64,000 bases of DNA from Luidia sarsii (taxonomy: Eukaryota > Echinodermata > Asteroidea > Paxillosida > Luidiidae), in the NCBI GenBank assembly GCA_949987565.1, contig OX465111.1, positions 19,058,788 to 19,122,787 of the forward strand, written 5' to 3'. This document shows, piece by piece, positions 53,084-63,051 of this stretch. The notes beneath the pieces were generated by a model. That model saw nothing but the letters and a program-made list of their open reading frames with translations. It did not search any database and was not told where the DNA came from. The position numbers and the translations under genes are program-made. Numbering within the stretch: the stretch's first letter is position 1; every line of letters starts with the position of its first letter.

Positions 53084-56000
53084 CTGCGAGAGAAGGATTC
53101 AAACAAGGAAACCATAGTATCATATAAAAATCATACAAACCAAGGAAAAATTGATTGGCAACTTTTGAACAAATTGAACATTTGGCAAATAAAACTGGAC
53201 CGGAACTCTGGATTAACGTAGCAGAGCTCTTAAATCTGAGCTATCCAGCCCTTAGATGGTGGCCTTCCCTAATAGTCAACTAGTCTTTGGCACACCAGTG
53301 CTCTTACCATCTGAGCTATCCAGCCCTTAGATGGTGGCCTTCCCTAATAGTCAACTAGTCTTTGGCACACCAGTGCTCTTACCATCTGAGCTATCCAGCA
53401 CTTAGATGGTGGCCTTCCCTAATAGTCAACTAGTCTTTGGCACACCAGTGCTCTTACCATCTAAGCTATCCAGCACTTAGATGGTGGCCTTCCCTAATAG
53501 TCAACTAGTCTTTGGCACACCAGTGCTCTTACCATCTGAACTATCCAGCCCTTAGATGGTGGCCTTCCCTAATAGTCAACTAGTCTTTGGCACACCAGTG
53601 CTCTTACCATCTAAGCTATCCAGCCCTTAGATGGTGGCCTTTCCTAATAGTCAACTAGTCTTTAGCACACCAGTGCTCTTACCATCTGAACTATCCAGCC
53701 CTTAGATGGTGGCCTTCCCTAATAGTCAACTAGTCTTTGGCACACCAGTGCTCTTACCATCTGAGCTATCCAGCCCTTAGATGGTGGCCTAATAGTCAAC
53801 TAGTCTTTGACAGGGTGTGGGTGCCAGTCAACCAGCAACAATTGGTTGAATGAAAGTGAGGTGTGATCCATGGAGATATACGGCAGTTAATGGTTGAATT
53901 GCTTCTGACTGGCGCCCCCACCCCGGCAAAGACTAGTTGACTATTAGGAAAGGCCACCATCTAAGGGCTGGATAGCTCAGGTGGAAGAGCACTGGTACGT
54001 TAATCCAGAGGTTTCGGGTTCAAGTTCCGGTCTAGTCAAAGTATTCTTTGCCATTATTTTTTTATTCCCAAAGAGATATTTAGGTTTTGTTTTGTGTGAC
54101 AAGGGATGAGGCTGATCAGGGGAATCACTAATGAGCTATAGACTTCAGTAACGTCCAAAAATGTTGCAGAATGCTTACCGACTAAAATGATCACAAAGCG
54201 AAAATCCAAAAAAACAGGAGAGCCCGATGTTTTCAATCCTAGCAGGACCTTTCTCAAAGATAGAATGACTATTTATGGGCTGTAGGACTACGGGCCCATG
54301 TTGTCGACCTCCTAGTTGGTGTGCCCTGGTCACTGGTCTCGCTCTTCTGATTGAGCCCGGGCGAACGACAACAAATTGAGACAGTAGCACCTCTAATTGC
54401 TGCTTGCCTCCAATACGCAAGAAGAAGAAGTATATTGGTAAGGGCCCATGTTGTGGACCTCCTAGTTGGTGGGCCCTGGTAACTGGTCTCGCTCTTCTAA
54501 TTGAGCCCGGGCGAACGACAACAACTTGAGACAGCAGCACCTCTAATTGCTGCTTGCCTCCAATACGCAAGAAGAAGAAGTATTGATAATGGCCCATGTT
54601 GTGGACCTCCTAGTTGGTGGGCCCTGGTGCCTGGTCTCGCTCTTCAGATTGAGCCCGGGCAAACACCTTGAGACAGTAGCACCTCTACATGCTAAAAAGA
54701 AGAAGGCTATAGACTTGTACACAAACCAGAGCCGCGGCCGATACCCGCCGACTAAGGGTCAGAGGTCGGAGGTCAGAGGTCGTACCTTGTTGATGTTGAC
54801 GCCCGTCATGTTCTCCACCAGCTGAGGCACGCGGTTCATGATGTCAATGACCTCGCCGGTCAGCTTGCCCGCTCCGACTTCTCCCTTGCCGCTGGACACC
54901 ATGGTGATCTTGTTGACCTGGGCCAGTGGGGCGGCGATCTCCGCGGCAACCTGGAATGGGGAGGAGGGGGAGAGGGGTCACAGAGGTCAGACTGGAAGGT
55001 CACTGCACTGCTGATACACATACAATGCCTGCAGTGACACCACGTCATCAGCGTTTTTAAGTAGCGTTACGCTAATCCAGACGTCCCGGGTTCAAGTCCC
55101 GGTCCAGTCAATGTTTTCTTTACCAATTTTCTTCCAAAGTTCCCAGTCAGTTTTTCCTCTGTTTGTTTGTTTTCAAGAATTAGCGAATCCAAGCTAAAAT
55201 CCTCGTTCTGACCATTTCCCATCTTTCTTTCTTTCTTTTTGTACATTAGGACTGTATAGCACAGATGGTAAGAGCTATCGGCTTTTTCCCCCAGTCTGTC
55301 TCAAAAGAGATGCTTTACATGGTGTCACCGCAAACCTTCCACGTGGTGCTTCCATCATGCAATCCTTCAAATCTTGTCGTGACATGGAGAGTTTTATGCT
55401 TGATACTGTGCTGGGTATACTGGGTTATTGTTCAGCCCCTTAGTCTGGTAACCCGTCCCGTTCTCCTGGTCTTACCTTGGGCAAGGTTTCCAGCACCATG
55501 TCCACCATGGCGGCGTCCTGGTAGTCCCGCCAGGCGTCCGCCTTCTTGGCCATCTGCTCAGCCTCAGCCTTGGCCTTCTCCTCGATGGCAAAGGCCTCTG
55601 CCTCTCCCTTCAGCTACACACACACACACAGAAAGAGAGAGAGGAACGGCATGTGAAGTGGTTTGTCCATGCCATCGTTTGCATTTAGCAGCAGAGATTC
55701 ACGGTAGGGATGCAGGCGCCCTCCAGTTTTTAGGGTTTTAACAGATAAAATTGAGCAATTTGAGATTCCAGTTTGACATAAAATTGACAAAAGAAATTGA
55801 CAAAAAAAAACTGACCCCCCAAAAAACTGACAAAAAAATAACAATTGAAAAAAAAAAAATTGACCAAAAAAAAAATCAAAAAAAAAAAAAAAATCACGCC
55901 ATTCCGGAAATGCCCCAAAAATAACGCCATTTCCGGAAATCCAGAAATTTCTGGAAGTCTTGCATCCCTGTTACTCCAATCCAATTATATCTATTCTTGC

Positions 56001-59000
56001 TCTGGAGTAGGGCGGCTTGGGGGGGACCTAAGCAAGGACTCGGGAATGCCACATACCTGGACAGACTCTGACGAAGCTTCTGCCTCCATTACGACACGCT
56101 TCCTGCATCAGACGAAAAAATGGAAAGGGAGGTTTACGTTAACCACTTCGCGCCGGGACCTCCGAATCCGGAGGTCAATTGGATTGCCTTTGCAACGGGG
56201 CCCTCCGAATCCGGGCACCACTATTGTCCACATTCTAAACAAAAACTCTTTTCAGCTTAGAACAAAGCATTATGAATCAGTACAAAGACCCTTTTTGACG
56301 CACGTTGCCACATGAATTGCAAGATTAGCAGCAGTAATTGTGCAATTGTGGGACTTTTACTGTGGAGGATCGAGGGATACCGCACTGCAGCTGAAAGCAC
56401 GCGGGGGACATTGTCTTTGCATGCCACACAGCCCAACGGTCGTCGGTCTGGCATTGGAATTCCCCCCACATTCTTTACCGTAATCTGTACGCTCGTTTGT
56501 GGCCGACCAACTCGAAAATTTGACTGCCTGGAGTGGAGGCTGGAGTCTGCGGTCAGGGATTGTCAGCAGCGTACACGAACCCACACACACACGTCCGTTA
56601 CGGTCCATTGACGACGCACAAAGGGCCCTTTTTCGAACGGATAATCTCTTGACAAAGGCCACAACGACGTCCGAATTGTGCCAGGTTTTACTCTCTTGTA
56701 CCCATAGTATACCCTTATTGATTTATTTCACAGAAATATATTGTTCCGATTGTTTTAGCAAGATTTTAAAATTATGCATTGTTCAAAAACCCCCGTATGG
56801 CGGTCATCGGCGCTGAAAAACCCCCCGGCGCGAAGTGGTTAAAGAAGGTGGCTGGGAGAGGTTTGAGTGGAGGGAGGGGCAGGAGGAGTCTGCTTCAAGG
56901 ATGGATATGATTGAGGTTAGGGTCCGACAGGGTGAGGAACTCAGTCTTCCACTCTTCTTCTTTTCGTATGAGAGAGGCTTGAATAGAAATGAAGGGGTTG
57001 TTCATTGCGGTGGTACAGGTGAGGAGAAAGGTGATCAAAGTCACGCGATGTATTGTATTGTAATGTTATAGCATCTCAGTGATTTTTTCCTGCGTGTTGA
57101 GGCTTTTTGACTTTTTTGGCAATTTTCTTAGGCACAATTTGAAATTCAATAAAACAAAACAAAGAAAACATGAAAAAAAGCCCCAAAATGGAATAGTGAT
57201 TAATTAATGAGCTATAATTAGACAAAACATTAATTTGTTCAAATGAAATTGTACACAAATGTTCATTGTGTAATTCTCTATTACCCTGCCAAATATCATT
57301 TGAATCCATCATTGAACGACCGAGATCTGAGGCCCCTCCCCCCTGGCTGTCAGACGGTCAAAATAACCCGGCTCTTTGAGGGCTAAGGTCCTCAGTGGAT
57401 AACAGGGTGAGAAGGGGAGGGGGCTGACTCACATGTTGGCCTCAGCCAGCGTCTCCAGCCGGTACTTCTCGGCGTCGGCCGGCTGCTTGACCTGGGCCTT
57501 GAGCTCCTTCTCCCTGCGGGCAATCTCCTGCTCCTGCACCTGGATCTGCTGGGTGCGCTCCACCACACGGATCTGCATCTGCTCCTCCTTGATGCGCTGC
57601 TTGGTCTTGGCAGCCTGCAGGCAGGGACGAAAGAAAGAAAAAAAAAAATTGGATGAGACCAGGGAAAGACAAAACCCACAAAATTGAACACATTATTTCA
57701 TCTAGTTTTAGTCTGGAGAACCTGACGCTTCGATCCAAGCAGGTCCTTTCTCAAAGGCCTTCTGCCTTTGAGAAAGGTCCTGCTAGGATCGAAACGTGAT
57801 ACATTCTGCCTTTTCAGAAAGTTTCTGCTAGGATCGAACCAGAAATACACTTCTACCCATCCATGTTCTGATCCACACTGATTCACCAATCCACATTTCT
57901 ATCCACCAACCCACATTCCGATTCAACAATCGAAATTCATATCCTCCGATCCACATTCCGATTCATTAATCCAAAATCCTATCAACAAATCCACATTTGT
58001 ATTCAACCATGCCAACAATCCAAATTCACCTTCACTTATCCACATTCCTATCCACCAATCCACATTCCGATTCATTAATCCACATTCTTATCAAACAATC
58101 CACATTCGTATCCACCAATCCACATTCATGTCCACCAATCCACAACCCTATCATCCAATCCACATTACTGTTCAAAATCCACATCCCAGTCCAACAATCC
58201 ACATTACGATTCGACAATCCACATCCCGGTCCCTCCGGGCACCCACCTGCAGGTCATAGGCCAGCTCCGACTCGGCCTTCTTGGTCTGCACCTCCATGTC
58301 GTAGGCGGCCTTCTTCAGCTCAAAGTCGCGCTTGGCCTTGGCTATCTCCACGTCGTTGGCATATCGCGCAGCCATCCTCTCCTCCTCAGCACGGGCTTCC
58401 TACAAAACCCCAGCAATATATCGATAAATAATCGAAAAGATACAAAACAAAAAAGATACTGTAGAGTTTGGAAGACAACTCCATTCACATGTAATTGGAT
58501 TAAGTGGCTGATGATGGAGCCTAACCTTAATGCCTTCATTGTGCCAACCTATAGTTGCTGGTATCCAAGACTAACCTTGGTGTCAATATAACGCAAAGGG
58601 TGGCTGGAATCGAAGGCTAACTTTGGTGTGGTGATGGAACCAACAGTGAGCATGTATTTGCAAGACACAAACTTGATGCCATGATTCATGACGAATAGTG
58701 GCTGGCATTTGAGTCTACCCTCAATCTGGTGATAGTGGCAATAGAGGCTGGTATCCGAGACTAACACCGACGTATAGCGACACCATCGGTAAATAGTGGC
58801 CGGCGGCCGAGACTCACCTCAATGTTAGCAGAGGGATAAATAGTGGCTCGTATCTGAGGCTAATAACGGAATTGCAACCGCACCAATTTGGTGGCTGGTG
58901 TTTGAGACTAACAGCCCCTATCGATGACAAGGGTAGGAGCGGCTGGTGCCGGAGACTAACCTTGATGCCGGAGTCCCGCGTGGCCTCAGCCTCACCGATG

Positions 59001-62000
59001 CGGGCATCTCTCTTGACCTCAGCAGTCCGAGCCATACCCAAGGCCCTCAGATAACCCTGCCAGAAGAAAAAAAAACCAACATTCCTACCTGATACCTTCC
59101 TAGTGCGAAGCAGACACTATAATACGAAATTTTAAACAATTTTTAAAAATTAAACAATTTTAATTTTATTTTTTTTAAATTTTAAACAGAAATAATCAGA
59201 AATTTTAAACAATTTTTAAAAATTTTAAACAAATTTTAAAAATGAAAATAAAATAAAAAACCAAACCCCAAAACAATTCCATTTAATTTATTTAATTTTG
59301 AAAGCATATATCACGGAATTTAATTTCTAAAAAAAAATGAATTCCTGTAAGCGGTGGTTTACTGCTGCTGGTTTCACGACTTAAGAAAAAAACGAAACGG
59401 GTCTTACATTCTCATCACGGACGTCCTTCAGGGTGTAGCTGACCACACTGATGCCCATATTGACCAAATCGGAGGAGGCCACTTCAAACACGTTCTTGGC
59501 AAACTTCTTGCGGTCTTTGTAGATCTCCTGTGGAGGTTTATATTAAAACAAACAAATAAATGAGGGTCTTTCTCAACGACCATAGTAAAAACAAAAAAGT
59601 GTTGCAAACCGCTCACTGACTAAAATCACCTGCAATACATGAATCTCAAATGTTAGAGGGCCTGACGTTTCGATCCTAGCAGGACATTTCTCAAAGGCAA
59701 AGAGAAAGGTTGTTTCAGAAAGGTCCTGCTAGGATCGAAAAGTCAACCCCTCCAAATTCTTGATATTCGCTTTTTTGGTCATTTTATTCAGTAAACATAA
59801 GAAGTCTGCAACATTTTTGCATATTTTTGAGACCACGTACGCATTTCGAGAAAAATCTTGAAAAAAGAAAGAAGAAATTTCCTGCTTGGACTGTTTCCAA
59901 ATAAAATTCTAAAATTCTTACTTTGTTTTATTATTATTTTTCTAAAGTAAAGCGAGCATGACTGATCTTTCCGGAGGGCTAAAATGTTTATGAACACTAT
60001 ATTCAAACAAATAAAAGGAAATCCCTGGAGATATACGGCAGTTGATGGTGAAATGCTTCTGACCGGCGCCCCCCTCCCCGGCAAAGACTAATAGACTATT
60101 TGTGAAGGCCGTCATCGAATGGCTGGATAGCTCAGTTGGTCAGAGCGGAGGCACGCGAAGCCAGTGGTCTCGGGGTTTAAGTGGCGGGTCCAGTCAACAT
60201 CTTCTTTGCCAAAAATACGACAGTCATTTTAACGACCAAAAATGTGTTGTTTTCTGGAACCCTAAAAAAAAAATAAAAAAATAAAAAAAAAACGAGAAAT
60301 ATATGTCTGTTGTGAAACAGAGCATAGAGCTTTTCCGCTTCTGTTTGTAACAAGTCATAGAATAGCCCCATTCCTACTCCAAAACGCATGTACATATTTT
60401 GTGCACAAAGCCTATGGGACTCGAGTGTGGTATTCAAAAATTCATAAAAAATATAAACAATGGTCCTTCGGTTCCAAACTTTAGATTTGGAATGTCTAGC
60501 ACGATAGCTAACTACATACCAAATTTCGAGATGATCGGCCAATGCCTTATATGTGTTTTAAAATCACACATTTTGATGACGTCATGATTGCGTAACGACA
60601 TTTTGGCTCCGGAAGGTGTTTCTAAACCATGTCCCCAATAGATATCAAAGAAAAAATGAAAAAAATCTCGCTCCGTTGGCCAAATATGCTCATTTCAATG
60701 TGAAAATCTGAAAAGTTCATGACCTCATAAATATTCATGAGATGACGTCACGGTCAATCGATGGCAATTTTTGGATACACCTTTTCCCAACTTAGATACA
60801 GTGCAAAGTTGAAACCAAACGAACTTGCACTTTTGCTTTTAATGGATTTTGAAATTTGCCCCTTCAAAGCAAGGTCACGTGACACGTGATGACGTCATGA
60901 TGACATCAAGGTGTTTAGGATCAATTTCAGCATGGGCTTTATGCATTTGCCATGTTTGAAAAAAATCCAAGTCTGTTCAATGACCAAAGTCGTGCTTACA
61001 AAACCCCTGTGCATTGTCTATGGGCTTTGGGGGAGAAGAAGAAGAAGACTAAGAAAAAGCCTAACAAAAGATATAGCTTTTCCGCTTCCCTGGAAGCGGC
61101 GGAAAAGCTAAAAATACGAAGTGACGTTACCTCAACAGTCATGGTACCCATAATGGCTCTCTGGTGACCCTCCAGTGTCTCCATAGCAACCATTTCCACC
61201 TCCGTCTCTGTCTTGCCCAGGAACTGCTGGCAGGCTTGGAGGAGCATGTCCTTGTTCTGACCCTGAACTTTGACCTGGAAAATGAAACGATAGAACCCTT
61301 TAATGAATGGCACTTTTTGATGACTCAAAAAATGTCTTGACGATCGTCGTTTCGTGCAACTGCCACCAAGGATAGCCGCAGGCATACTCTTTCCCGATGA
61401 AGATGTTTTACGAAGTGATCTGACCAATCTTGTTTCCCAAAACTTGTCTCGAACTTTGCCGATCAAATCCGGCGAGATCGACTTGGCACTTTGGTACCTA
61501 CAGTGCAGACCAACAGGAAGCTGTGTGTGGCCATTATGTTTTGTACACACGCTGTGTTTATAAAAGGAATGGGTTACTGGCAACAGAAGTAGTACTAGCG
61601 TGGAACTGCCCATTTTTAAGGCAAATTTGGGTGCTTAGGCAAATTTGGGTGAAATGAAATAAACCTTTTCGACGTTTGCAAAGCGTCATGGGTAATGATG
61701 ACAAGCTTGCCGTATTTTCATCGCACAACTCTATGGCGAAGCATATAACTTTGTGATTTGTTTCATTATTTTCTGCAAAACCCAGATGGAGTTCAGAAAC
61801 GAAACTCACATAGAGTTTTTGTCTAGATACCAGCAACAAAATATATTTTTTGTCAGAACATTAGCCGGGTAGTTTCGGAGAAATCAGTGGAAATTCCCTT
61901 GGTGACTGGATGGCAAATGCGGTGCGTGCATGCAGCTACAGCGGCACGCTGCGTACGCATTGTACTTGCTGCTTGCCGCTAGCTTGCATGCGCGCGCCGA

Positions 62001-63051
62001 GTTTGCCCATCCAGTCCAGCACGGAACTTCAAATGTTGCACAACACTCAATCACTGGTCTCACCTGAGCGATGCCGGTGACCGAGATGGGCACCCCCAGG
62101 CGGGTGTAGACGTTGTCCGTGTCAATCTTCAGTGTCATCGTGTTGAGAGAGAGTTTCTGCACCTGCTGGATGATGGGCCAGACGAAAGTGCGCCCTCCCG
62201 AGACGAGGAGAGGTTTGGTGTGGCAGCAGCCTGCAACACACACGGAACATAAGAGCTGCCGTAAAAATCTAAAGGATTTCGCTCGGGGGTAAGTCGTGGG
62301 GTCGAAAAATCAGCCTGTATCATCCTGCTGGAATTCATGGACTCTACTAAGTACTATCCAGGCATTGCATGCAACTCTTGAATTGTAAAAAAAGAAGAAG
62401 AGGAAAATGTCCGAATGAAACTGCGAGTGCGATGCACGAAGCCCTTATGGCGTGGGGTTTGGAAATAAATCTTCTAGTTCTAGATGCTCTATGGTGCATT
62501 CTGAGCAGTTTTTGACCACTTATGACTTCACGCTGACTGATAAATTTTAACCTTTTTCAAGGCATACACCCAGAAAATTGAATTTTTGTTTACACAAAAT
62601 GAAAAGTAAACATCATAGTTTTTAACCTGATCTCAGCATGTGTTTTAAATAATATTTATTTTAGCTAGGGGAGAAGAAATATCAATTTAATTATATTTAT
62701 AGAGTATATAGAGTATAGTTAGATCCTGTTTAAAAACACCTATTTTATCTTGAGTACAATGCAGGCATATGTAAGCTCGCTAATAATTACGGTTTCCATT
62801 TGTAAAAGATGGTTAATCTTGTCAACATAATGTCAAAATACGCAACGTACAGTCAATAGCGCAACTGGTAAAGGGTAGCGCAACACAGCAAACATCGTTT
62901 GTGTACAGATGACTCATTCCCTGGATTTTTCCACAGTAAAACCTTCGCCAAATTTCAGCTTAAAAATGCCTTTTATTTGATAGAAGCAAGCACTCGGCTT
63001 ACCTGAGACGACCATGGCCTCGTTCGGCCCACAAACTTCGAAGAAAACCAT
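53057..63051 (-). CDS. FLOT1: FLOT1, flotillin-1
   Basis: Complete 11-exon gene, 1287 nt, 428 residues (human FLOT1 427). Flotillin-1 is a membrane-microdomain scaffold of the SPFH/prohibitin family that hetero-oligomerises with flotillin-2 on the cytoplasmic face of plasma and endosomal membranes. Seen: [11 protein letters not shown] at the N-terminus, [16 protein letters not shown] [66 protein letters not shown], the Ala/Glu-rich coiled coil, GEAEAFAI and [22 protein letters not shown] and ARTAEV place it with FLOT1 and not FLOT2. Exons (transcript order): 63051-63003, 62230-62064, 61274-61131, 59527-59408, 59056-58961, 58399-58247, 57614-57433, 56102-56057, 55613-55476, 54950-54786, 53083-53057. 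The human palmitoylated Cys34 position is Ile here. Confidence 0.95.
53251..53826. repeat. 75-bp tandem array derived from the SINE
   Basis: About eight units of the family at 40181-40540, with gtggccttccctaatagtca as the main variant. Followed at 53830-54060 by a full + strand SINE, the likely parent. Confidence 0.93.
53830..54060 (+). repeat. tRNA-derived SINE, best-preserved copy
   Basis: tgatccatggagatatacgg, ctgactggcgcccccacccc, then a tRNA-like segment at about 53966-54040 (ggctggatagctcaggtgga ... tcgggttcaagttccggtct) and ctttgccat tail. The tRNA-like part sits in the middle of the element, not at its 5' end. Confidence 0.78.
54160..54270 (-). mobile_element. Penelope-like element tail, diverged
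   Basis: actaaaatgatcacaaagcg then cccgatgttttcaatcctag and caggacctttctcaaaga, a diverged tail without partner. Confidence 0.6.
54290..54710. repeat. 150-bp tandem array in FLOT1 intron 10
   Basis: Three units starting near 54292, 54442 and 54591, each with gggcccatgttgtggacctc, attgagcccgggcgaacgac and tgcttgcctccaatacgcaa. Confidence 0.93.
54786..54950 (-). CDS. FLOT1: FLOT1 exon 10
   Basis: Acceptor cattccag, donor gtacga, 55 codons. Encodes [40 protein letters not shown] and MTGVNINK. Confidence 0.95.
55476..55613 (-). CDS. FLOT1: FLOT1 exon 9
   Basis: Acceptor tgtgtag after a TG run, donor gtaaga, 46 codons. Encodes [39 protein letters not shown] and LETLPK. Confidence 0.94.
56057..56102 (-). 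CDS. FLOT1: FLOT1 exon 8 (46-nt exon)
   Basis: Acceptor tgatgcag, donor gtatgt. Encodes [16 protein letters not shown], matching human QLIMQAEAEAASVRM in position. Phase fits both neighbours. Confidence 0.85.
56138..56841. mobile_element. TTAA-flanked TIR element (piggyBac-type, non-autonomous)
   Basis: Left ttaaccacttcgcgccggga, right ccccggcgcgaagtggttaa: a 16-bp inverted repeat next to TTAA at both ends, about 700 bp. The interior is shared with 4011-4505. No intact transposase; internal frames were not recognised. In FLOT1 intron 7, ending well short of exon 8. Confidence 0.75.
57433..57614 (-). CDS. FLOT1: FLOT1 exon 7: coiled coil
   Basis: Acceptor cctgcag, donor gtgagt, 182 nt, ends phase 2. 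Encodes [35 protein letters not shown] and [13 protein letters not shown]. Confidence 0.94.
57700..57845. repeat. Inverted dimer of PLE tails
   Basis: gacgcttcgatccaagcagg with ctcaaaggcc, then tgcctttgagaaaggtcctg and a further partial tail. In FLOT1 intron 6. Confidence 0.65.
57846..58235. repeat. About 15-bp minisatellite (atccacattcctatc)
   Basis: Around 25 degenerate units of ccaatccacattccgattca type; ends 12 bp from the FLOT1 exon 6 donor. Confidence 0.9.
58247..58399 (-). CDS. FLOT1: FLOT1 exon 6: coiled coil
   Basis: Acceptor ttttgtag, donor gtgggt, 51 codons. Encodes [36 protein letters not shown] and ELAYDLQ. Confidence 0.94.
58520..58950. repeat. Degenerate tggctggtatccgagactaa repeat
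   Basis: Six or more loose units of about 60-70 bp around gtggctggtatctgagactaac in FLOT1 intron 5, running up to the exon 5 donor sequence gagactaaccttgatgcc. Each resembles that donor region (minus strand aaggttagtc), so the donor may be repeated here too. Confidence 0.6.
58961..59056 (-). CDS. FLOT1: FLOT1 exon 5
   Basis: Acceptor ttctggcag, donor gttagt, 32 codons. Encodes [20 protein letters not shown] and [12 protein letters not shown]. Confidence 0.93.
59408..59527 (-). CDS. FLOT1: FLOT1 exon 4: SPFH domain end
   Basis: Acceptor ctccacag, donor gtaaga, 40 codons. Encodes [20 protein letters not shown] and [20 protein letters not shown]. Confidence 0.95.
59640..59770. repeat. Inverted dimer of PLE tails
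   Basis: gcctgacgtttcgatcctag with catttctcaaaggc, then cagaaaggtcctgctaggat and gaaaagtcaacccctcc. In FLOT1 intron 3. Confidence 0.65.
60020..60210 (+). repeat. tRNA-derived SINE
   Basis: atccctggagatatacggca, ggcgcccccctccccggcaa, ggctggatagctcagttggt, then cgggtccagtcaacatcttc. The B box is damaged (ggggtttaagtggcg). Confidence 0.65.
60328..61109. mobile_element. TIR element (agcttttccgc) in FLOT1 intron 3
   Basis: Left agcttttccgcttctg, right ggcggaaaagct; 782 bp. Interior contains several atgacgtcatga palindromes. No coding capacity recognised. It ends 22 bp before the exon 3 donor. Confidence 0.6.
61131..61274 (-). CDS. FLOT1: FLOT1 exon 3: SPFH domain
   Basis: Acceptor ttttccag, donor gtaacg, 48 codons. 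Encodes [20 protein letters not shown] and [17 protein letters not shown] [18 protein letters not shown]. Confidence 0.95.
61275..62063. other. FLOT1 intron 2
   Basis: No exon, transposon or repeat recognised beyond a short repeated gcaaatttgggtg near 61620-61650. Confidence 0.5.
62064..62230 (-). CDS. FLOT1: FLOT1 exon 2: SPFH domain start
   Basis: Acceptor tgttgcag, donor gtgaga, 167 nt. Encodes [32 protein letters not shown] and [15 protein letters not shown]. Confidence 0.95.
62360..62770. mobile_element. TIR element (CAGGCATGCAACT family), inverted copy
   Basis: Reverse complement of 4994-5404: shares cacgaagcccttatggcgtg, tcttctagttctagatgct and gaaaagtaaacatcatagtt. In FLOT1 intron 1. 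Confidence 0.7.
63003..63051 (-). CDS. FLOT1: FLOT1 exon 1
   Basis: ATG 63051-63049, context cagagATGG, donor gtaagc. Encodes [16 protein letters not shown]; two residues longer than human before CGPNEAM. Confidence 0.93.

Noticed and set aside
53966..54040. Candidate tRNA gene
   Set aside because: Has A- and B-box-like motifs and a plausible acceptor stem, but it is part of a dispersed SINE present many times here with a degraded anticodon arm.
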